From NCBI RefSeq assembly GCF_046533115.1, contig NZ_JAJQRC010000004.1:89156-153155 (forward strand): a stretch of DNA of 64,000 nt, read 5' to 3'. A model generated the notes under the pieces. It was not told where the DNA came from, searched no databases, and was given only the letters and a program-made list of their open reading frames with translations. This stretch comes from JAIRMO01 sp046533115. GTDB lineage: Bacteria > Spirochaetota > Spirochaetia > Treponematales > Breznakiellaceae. Numbering within the stretch: position 1 is the first letter of the stretch; each line of letters opens with the position of its first letter. Position numbers and translations under genes: made by a program. This document shows, one piece after another, positions 58,573 through 64,000 of the stretch.

Positions 58573-60619
58573 CCCAGGCATCGGCTAACAGTACCATAAA
58601 GAGCCCCCCCTGGACCGTGCGGTTCTGAAAGTAATAGTGTTTGGCGTTCAGGGTATCGTACCAGTCGGAAAAGGGAACCCGGTCCGGGGTGTCCCGTAAA
58701 AAGGCCGCCACCGGCTTTATCAGGGCCTCCCGATCCGGCTTATGGTCGGTAAAGGCGGCCACCCAAAGGATCCAGTCCGATTTGGTATACTCCCGGCGGC
58801 TGTCCAGGGGTACCCCGTAGGGATTCTGTTTTTTCAGGTACCAGCGAATCTCGGTTTCGTAGATCGCCGGATCAAATAAACCGCTTCCAAAGAGCTTATC
58901 CCAGATCAGGTTGTATTTAAGGCTCCAGCCATCCTCCCGGTCAAATACCAGGGCGGTATGATCCCCCCGGCGGGTATTCTTAATCCAGGCGGCGGCCAGG
59001 GCTTGGGCCTTGGCATGGTACTCCCCGGCCTCGGTCCGGTCCCCCGCCATATCAAGGAGGATGGCGTAGGCCTCGATCCCCATGATCGCCTTGGCGGCAA
59101 GGTTGCAGTTATGGGCCAGGTGGCCGGCAAAATCATCGGTACAGAGCTGTTCCCCGGGATCTTCCCCATATTCGATAAGGTAGCGGACCCATTTTTTTGC
59201 CAGATCAAAATGGGGCCTGGAAAAATCGACATTCCCCTCGGCCTTGGCAACAGCGGCCATCATGATAAGCATGTTGCCGCATTCCTCCACCGGCATCTGG
59301 GAACGGAGATCGTAGAGGGCCGAATTGGCGGGAAAGGCATAGAAGGGGGGATACACCTCGGTGTTACCTATGGAATGTTGCCGGAGCCCGTATACTTGAC
59401 CGGTCACATAGGGGTAACGGCCCGCGTCATGGGGGGCAAAGTCGTAGGTCCAGACCGGCTGCCGGGCAAAGCGGAGAATGGGCCTGAGCATTCCCTTGAC
59501 CAGTTCGGGGTTGTACAAGAGATAGAGGGGGACCGAAGGATAGCTCACATCCACCGTGGCGGCGCAGCCGTTGGAAAAACATTCCTTGGAGATAAAGACC
59601 AGCTCCCCATGCTCGTCGGTGATAAGCTTGTGGGCCGCAATGGTTTGCCGGTATGCCAGGCTAAGAATCCGTTGATAATCCGTCCCGCCCGAAGCCAGGG
59701 CCTTTTCGTTTAATTCCGCGTCAAACCGAGTACAGCGGTCTCTAAGGGGTTCATAATCCGCCACCGCTTCCTCTAGCAGGGTAAGGAAAGATTTCCCTTC
59801 CCGGGCCCAATAGGCCCGGCGGGTTTCCCCAAAATAGTTGATCGATGCCAGATCATCGTAGGCCGCCGCCACCAGCCCTTCTCCGCCGGACAGATCCGGA
59901 AATTCCAACCGGGCGGACAATTCCTGTCCCGCGCCTGATATAAAAACCCTACCCTGCCCTTCCGGTACCGCCAGGTACAGATACCCCCAGTCGATGGTAA
60001 CATCATCCCCACTGTGGCTTAAGGGGGCCTGTTTCCGTTGTCCCAGCCATCCGGCACGGCAGCCCTCCAGGGCATGGGTACCGCCGACCAGGGGGGCGGG
60101 ATTATCGCCGTATTTGCAAAAACTACCGTCAAACGCAAAGGTTACCGCCACCCTATGATTCCCGGCCGCCACCTTTACCCCGATATAGGAAACAGGACGG
60201 GACAGAAGGTCCAGGTCATCAAGCAGGAGGGGGGAGAGGAAACTTATCTCCAGGGTTATCCCCGCCCCTTCAAAACAATACCGGGAAGAGGTGGCCCTGA
60301 GCTCCAGGGCGGTCTGGGTAAGGACCGGCTCAGAGCCCAAGCCCATAAACCGGTAGACGGTATCATCCACCGACACCAGACCGGAGATCCGCTGGACCCG
60401 GCCGGTCCAATGGACGGTGTCGCGGTCATAGAGCCGGTCCGCGGGGGACCAAACCGAAAAATAGGGATCGCAGGTGATGAGGGGCACACTGGGAAAACGG
60501 GTGTCCATGGGGACTCCTTGTTGCGGAGGCGGTCCTACGCTGAGGCAGGCACCAAGTATAATGGGCAGCCCAAGAAAAAGGGATGCCCTTGATAATGCCA
60601 ATATTAAAAAACGATTCAC
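58559..60619 (-). CDS. GtaA-like lipoprotein hydrolase (DUF4964/DUF5127/DUF4965)
   Basis: The 686-residue protein begins with a signal peptide and lipobox (LPIILGACLSVG). A domain series as in glutaminase GtaA follows: VPLITCDPYFSVWSPADRLY (DUF4964), a DUF5127-like beta region, and a C-terminal helical DUF4965 part (YRQTIAAHKLITDEHGELV, FISKECFSNGCAATVDVSYP). The name comes from fungal glutaminase A, but many bacterial members sit with sugar genes and may be glycoside hydrolases. It is the last gene after a sugar-type ABC importer, so a carbohydrate substrate is plausible. The start is GTG. Confidence 0.82.
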   Translation of the reverse strand: MNRFLILALSRASLFLGLPIILGACLSVGPPPQQGVPMDTRFPSVPLITCDPYFSVWSPADRLYDRDTVHWTGRVQRISGLVSVDDTVYRFMGLGSEPVLTQTALELRATSSRYCFEGAGITLEISFLSPLLLDDLDLLSRPVSYIGVKVAAGNHRVAVTFAFDGSFCKYGDNPAPLVGGTHALEGCRAGWLGQRKQAPLSHSGDDVTIDWGYLYLAVPEGQGRVFISGAGQELSARLEFPDLSGGEGLVAAAYDDLASINYFGETRRAYWAREGKSFLTLLEEAVADYEPLRDRCTRFDAELNEKALASGGTDYQRILSLAYRQTIAAHKLITDEHGELVFISKECFSNGCAATVDVSYPSVPLYLLYNPELVKGMLRPILRFARQPVWTYDFAPHDAGRYPYVTGQVYGLRQHSIGNTEVYPPFYAFPANSALYDLRSQMPVEECGNMLIMMAAVAKAEGNVDFSRPHFDLAKKWVRYLIEYGEDPGEQLCTDDFAGHLAHNCNLAAKAIMGIEAYAILLDMAGDRTEAGEYHAKAQALAAAWIKNTRRGDHTALVFDREDGWSLKYNLIWDKLFGSGLFDPAIYETEIRWYLKKQNPYGVPLDSRREYTKSDWILWVAAFTDHKPDREALIKPVAAFLRDTPDRVPFSDWYDTLNAKHYYFQNRTVQGGLFMVLLADAWATAP

Positions 60620-60620
60620 T

Positions 60621-61454
60621 TTACTCTTTGATTCCCGTCATGGCAATACCCTGGGTGATCTGCTGTTCAAAGATGAGGAATATGATGATCGCCGGGATGG
60701 ATGCCGCCATATTACTGGTGATAGGGATCACCCGATCCGTAGCATAGGTATTTTCGAAGGTGGGCAGTCCCACGGGCAGGGTAAACATCCGTTCGCTCAT
60801 GGCACAGAGGAGGGGCCATAGATAATTGTTCCAAGAGGCGATAAAGGACAGGATGCAGTTGGTAACCAGCACCGTCCGGGAAAGGGGGATAACGATCCGG
60901 GAAAAAATAACCGGATGTTTTGCCCCGTCAATCTGGGCCACTTCGATGAGTTCCTTGGGGATGCTTTTAAAAAAACTTACCATGATAATCAGCCCCATGG
61001 AACCGGCGATTCCCGGCAGTATCATCCCCGCATAGGTGTCGATCATATAAAGGCCGTTGACGGTGATAAAAAGGGGCACAATGGTGGCCTCCCCCGGAAC
61101 CATAAGGCCCATAAGAAAATAGAAAAAGATACTCCGCTTGCCCCAAAATTCCATCTTTGCCAGGGGGTATGCCGCCAGGGCGGAAACCGACAAGCCCAGA
61201 CCGGTACTAATGACGGCGATGAGGAAGCTGTTAAAGGTCCATATGGGCACACTGCTTTTCCCGAGGATATATACATAATTCGCCAGGGTATAGGGGGGCT
61301 TAAACCAGTCAATGAAATGCCTAGCGGAGGCACTTTCGGGTCTTAGGGACGCGAAAAGGCCGAATATCAAGGGAAAAAGAAAGATCACCGCAATGGTTAG
61401 GGAAAGGAGGGTCAGGATAATATTTCCGGCACTGTATTTACGGTATATTCTCAT
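60621..61454 (-). CDS. Sugar ABC transporter permease (MalG-like)
   Basis: The 277-residue permease has six helices and the EAA loop IPKELIEVAQIDGAKHPVIF. GAAG-type SIPAIIIFLIFEQQITQGIA near the C-terminus fits the carbohydrate uptake CUT1 family. It starts 2 bases after the sister permease stop, and the ATG has GGAGG upstream. The GtaA-like gene starts directly after its stop. Confidence 0.93.
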   Translation of the reverse strand: MRIYRKYSAGNIILTLLSLTIAVIFLFPLIFGLFASLRPESASARHFIDWFKPPYTLANYVYILGKSSVPIWTFNSFLIAVISTGLGLSVSALAAYPLAKMEFWGKRSIFFYFLMGLMVPGEATIVPLFITVNGLYMIDTYAGMILPGIAGSMGLIIMVSFFKSIPKELIEVAQIDGAKHPVIFSRIVIPLSRTVLVTNCILSFIASWNNYLWPLLCAMSERMFTLPVGLPTFENTYATDRVIPITSNMAASIPAIIIFLIFEQQITQGIAMTGIKE

Positions 61455-61456
61455 AA

Positions 61457-62350
61457 CTATTCCTCCTTCTTCCGCTGAATGCGCAGTTGTATATAGGAAA
61501 GGACCACCAGAATGAGAAACAGGGCATAGGACATGGCCGCGCCATAGCCCATATCACTCTGCCGGAAAGCGACGTCATATACATAGTGAATCAGAGGCCG
61601 GGTCGCCGTACCGGGACCGCCCCCGGTGATTAGCTGGATCTGACCGAAAATTTTAAAGGAAGCAATGGTCTGAAGCAGCAGGATAAGATAGGTTACGGGT
61701 TTGAGCAGGGGCAGGGTTATGCCGAAGAGCTGCCGGGCTTTCCCAGCGCCGTCCAGTTCCGCCGCCTCATAAAGCTGTTCGGGAATATCCTGGAGGGCGG
61801 AAATAACCAGCATCATGCTGAACCCTATGGTCCACCAGACCGTAATCAGGGTAACCACCGTCCAGATGAGCCCTATATTTTGAAGCCACATAATTTCCTC
61901 CCCCTGGGCCAGGATCCCCAAATCGTGGAGCAGAAAACTCAATACCCCCCAATAGGGTTCAAAAAACCACCGGACGATCCGGGAGATCACCGCCACCGAA
62001 AGCACCGTCGGTACATAATAGGCGATCCGCAGGAATTTTTTGATCCTAAGTCCGCGGTTTGCCAGGATCCCCAGACAGAGGGGAACCGCCACCAGCAGGG
62101 GAACCGAGATAATGACAAACCAGGTGGTATGCCAGAGGGCTTCCCAGAAATATTTGTCCTGGAGAAAACGGGTATAATTTCCCAATCCCAAAAAACGGAT
62201 CTTGCCCATGAGGCCCCATTTGTGGAGACTCACATACACTCCCTGGATCACCGGCCAAATGATAAATGTGGTATACAATACAAAAAAAGGAAATAAAAAC
62301 AAAAATGCCGTCAGGGTTTTTGAAAAGAGCGGTTTATTCTTTTTTTCCAT
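61457..62350 (-). CDS. Sugar ABC transporter permease (MalF/UgpA-like)
   Basis: The 297-residue permease has six helices and the EAA loop IPEQLYEAAELDGAGKARQLF, with TLIWPVIQG-like N-terminal features of the CUT1 family (TFIIWPVIQGVYVSLHKW). It pairs with the next permease. It is separated from the binding-protein gene by a terminator-like hairpin, which should lower its expression relative to the binding protein. Confidence 0.93.
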   Translation of the reverse strand: MEKKNKPLFSKTLTAFLFLFPFFVLYTTFIIWPVIQGVYVSLHKWGLMGKIRFLGLGNYTRFLQDKYFWEALWHTTWFVIISVPLLVAVPLCLGILANRGLRIKKFLRIAYYVPTVLSVAVISRIVRWFFEPYWGVLSFLLHDLGILAQGEEIMWLQNIGLIWTVVTLITVWWTIGFSMMLVISALQDIPEQLYEAAELDGAGKARQLFGITLPLLKPVTYLILLLQTIASFKIFGQIQLITGGGPGTATRPLIHYVYDVAFRQSDMGYGAAMSYALFLILVVLSYIQLRIQRKKEE

Positions 62351-62376
62351 CCCATCTGTTCCCCATAAAAAAATAA

Positions 62377-62404
62377 GGGAAACGGGAATTTGTTCCCGTT
62401 TCCC
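62377..62404 (-). terminator. Attenuating terminator between binding-protein and permease genes
   Basis: A perfect 12-bp stem, GGGAAACGGGAA / TTCCCGTTTCCC, with a 4-base loop lies after the binding-protein stop. On the minus strand it is followed by a T-rich stretch (TTATTTTTTTATG). Partial read-through would give much binding protein and less permease. Confidence 0.8.
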
Positions 62405-62412
62405 GGGTAAAA

Positions 62413-63756
62413 CTAGCGCTTAATAATCGCGTTCATCTCGGAAATAATATTTTGAATCGCCGCGGTTGAAGTCGTCTGGTTGGCCCAGAAGGTATTCAGA
62501 TTCTGAATGATGGAATCTTTGATCGCCCCGAAGTTAACATTCTTTGAAGGAAGTACCGCGGTGGAGGCGGCCCGGGAATAACCCGACCGGTACGGAAGGG
62601 CGGTAAAAGCCGGGCTGGACTGCACCGGGATGTGGGAGGGGATCTGGCCGGACTGCGCCCAGGTAGCTCCGCCCTTGGAGGCGGCCCAGAAGCTAAAGTC
62701 CACCGCCGCCTGGGTATTCGCCGCGTTCCGGGCCTGCTTGGTGGGAATCACAAAAACGTGGGCGTCCGCCCAGCAGGCGTCATTGGTTCCAAAGAGCCGG
62801 GGATAGGGCTGACCAACGAAATTGAGTCCCTTGGTTTCGCCAAAAACCCCGGTTGCCCAGGTACCGCAATAGGACAGGGCGGCGTGTCCATCCTGAAAGA
62901 AACGCTGATGATCCTCTATACCGGGCAGGATATAACCGTCGGTCCAGAGACTCTTGATATAATCCGCTGCCCGAATGGCGATGGCCTGATCCAGGGTAAC
63001 CTGGGTGCCCGCGGCGTTAACCAGGGGGGTTCCGCCCATCTGGAAATAGGTGGCCCACCATACCCGGTAAGGATCGTCCCCCTGCTGGCTAAGGGCAATA
63101 ACGGTTTCACCGGACTGGAGCGTGGATTTGAGTTTTTCCAGGATAGCCTTAAATTCCGCGGCATTGGCGATGGAAAGCTGGTTATTGGTCAGGGGTATCC
63201 CGGCGGCTTTGATCTTATCCAGGTTGGCGTACATAATCTCCGCATGGGTATCCAGGGGTATGGCATATTTCTTGCCGTTAAAGGTGATCCCCTCTACCAT
63301 GGCAGGGGCAAAATCATTCCAGCTAACCCCCGCTTTTGCGGCATAATCGTCAACAGCAATAACCATGCCCTGTTCCACCAGTTCCGGCAGCCGGGAAATA
63401 TGGGAAACCCCGATATCCGGGCCCCGGCGGGCGGCTACCGCGGTACCGAATTTGGTATAATAATCCGCCCATACCAACATGACCGACTGTACCTGCCGGG
63501 TGGGACCGGTGGCGTTATAATCTGCGATGATCCGGTCCATCCAGGCGCCGTCACCCCCGGCGAACAGGGACCAGAAGACCAACTTGTTGGGGTCCACCAC
63601 CACATCTTCCGGGTTGTTGACCGTACCGTCTTCGTTGACGCTTACCGCCGGGGTACTGCCCCCGCTCGGCTGCGTCCCACCCTGCTGCTGTCCGCCGGCA
63701 AAAATCAGCGCGGTCATGGACAGGAGCATCATTCCGGTTAAAAGAAACCTTTTCAT
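62413..63756 (-). CDS. Extracellular sugar-binding protein
   Basis: The 447-residue protein is a SBP_bac_1-type binding protein of the CUT1 class. The N-terminal signal peptide ends TALIFAGGQQQGG, with no lipobox Cys, a style seen in treponemal binding proteins. Conserved segments are VVDPNKLVFWSLFAGGDG and DHQRFFQDGHAALSYCGTWA. It is first of four genes with two permeases and a GtaA-like hydrolase. TTGGAGG lies before the ATG. Confidence 0.9.
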   Translation of the reverse strand: MKRFLLTGMMLLSMTALIFAGGQQQGGTQPSGGSTPAVSVNEDGTVNNPEDVVVDPNKLVFWSLFAGGDGAWMDRIIADYNATGPTRQVQSVMLVWADYYTKFGTAVAARRGPDIGVSHISRLPELVEQGMVIAVDDYAAKAGVSWNDFAPAMVEGITFNGKKYAIPLDTHAEIMYANLDKIKAAGIPLTNNQLSIANAAEFKAILEKLKSTLQSGETVIALSQQGDDPYRVWWATYFQMGGTPLVNAAGTQVTLDQAIAIRAADYIKSLWTDGYILPGIEDHQRFFQDGHAALSYCGTWATGVFGETKGLNFVGQPYPRLFGTNDACWADAHVFVIPTKQARNAANTQAAVDFSFWAASKGGATWAQSGQIPSHIPVQSSPAFTALPYRSGYSRAASTAVLPSKNVNFGAIKDSIIQNLNTFWANQTTSTAAIQNIISEMNAIIKR

Positions 63757-64000
63757 AGATTATCCTCCAAAAAATTTATATTTACAGACTTAACGCTGTA
63801 ATTCTCCTGAGAAAAAAAATCGCCTGGTATTGAAAAAACGTAGACAGGGATAGCAAAAAGCAATACCCTTCCTGAGAATGGTGATTTTGTGGCGGCTGAA
63901 AATTCCCGGTAGTCCTAGCGGGGGGGGGGGGGGGGAAAAATGCCGTTTTTCCCCGGGCAAAAACCCCGGCTTACCGTCGGGGTCCCCCAAACAGAGGAGA
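63757..64000. promoter_or_regulatory. Upstream region of the binding-protein operon with a 16-G tract
   Basis: Sixteen consecutive G occupy 63920-63935, about 165 bases upstream of the binding-protein gene. Just beyond them, at about 63964-63982, a CCCCG/CGGGG hairpin is followed on the minus strand by five T, probably the terminator of a gene outside the window. No convincing coding frame crosses this stretch. Confidence 0.65.

Noticed and set aside
63790..63990. A 66-residue minus-strand frame crossing the G tract
   Set aside because: Its sequence passes through a terminator hairpin and a homopolymer and looks non-coding.
1..64000. tRNA, rRNA or CRISPR arrays
   Set aside because: Gaps between genes were read for cloverleaf-like ends, CCA tails and spaced repeats; none was seen, though a dedicated tRNA search was not possible.

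Overview
The window looks like a chromosomal segment from an anaerobic, fermentative spirochaete, most likely a Treponema of the termite-gut type. This is inferred from gene content and style, not from a marker gene, because the window has no rRNA. The clues are CheX with CheY, many sugar ABC transporters without their own ATPase, solute-binding proteins with a Treponema-like leader, a TPTP-rich lipoprotein carrying GGTISGN beta-helix repeats, and a trimeric-type [FeFe] hydrogenase operon. Base composition is moderate in genes and AT-rich in promoters. No tRNA, rRNA, CRISPR array or intact insertion sequence was found.

Layout. 1-3.1 kb: the end of a sugar ABC permease, a decayed ROK repressor, and a frameshifted surface lipoprotein with a hexanucleotide tract. 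3.3-7 kb: clpS-clpA-aat, a compact N-degron degradation cluster. 7.2-14.5 kb: an orphan MetN-like ATPase, then recG, a YggT protein and dnaE, all on the minus strand. 14.7-20 kb: a plus-strand signalling cluster (V4R protein, diguanylate cyclase, CheY, CheX, membrane CheA-like kinase, Cache-type membrane protein). 20-30.6 kb: metabolic and housekeeping genes, including aroC, fructokinase, ZIP and CorA metal transporters, Sua5, a HAD phosphatase, hemerythrin, and an unusual DAHP synthase-prephenate dehydratase fusion. 30.7-35.7 kb: a carbamoylase/amidohydrolase/DUF3311/SSS-symporter group that looks like uptake and hydrolysis of a carbamoyl or cyclic amide compound. 35.8-40.1 kb: asnS, cysK and an acyl-CoA synthetase. 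40.1-45 kb: a sugar ABC importer with an alpha-L-fucosidase. 46-46.2 kb: an unexplained structured intergenic element with a possible pseudoknot. 47.1-52.3 kb: the HndABCD hydrogenase operon with an extra GHKL-type ATPase gene. 53-56 kb: a CHASE2-like protein with a degenerate cyclase domain, followed by an 800-base tract full of hairpins. 56.2-63.8 kb: an ABC exporter, a flavodoxin, and a second ABC importer operon ending in a GtaA-like lipoprotein hydrolase; 16 consecutive G lie upstream of its first gene.

How the parts fit. Two importer operons share one design: binding protein, two permeases, hydrolase, no ATPase. In the second, a terminator-like hairpin after the binding-protein gene should leave the permeases expressed less strongly. 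The hydrogenase operon would couple NAD(P)H and ferredoxin to H2. The signalling cluster appears able to link a small-molecule sensor to both cyclic-di-GMP and a CheY phosphorelay with its own phosphatase. Two simple-sequence tracts, one in a surface lipoprotein gene and one upstream of a transporter operon, could vary in length between cells.
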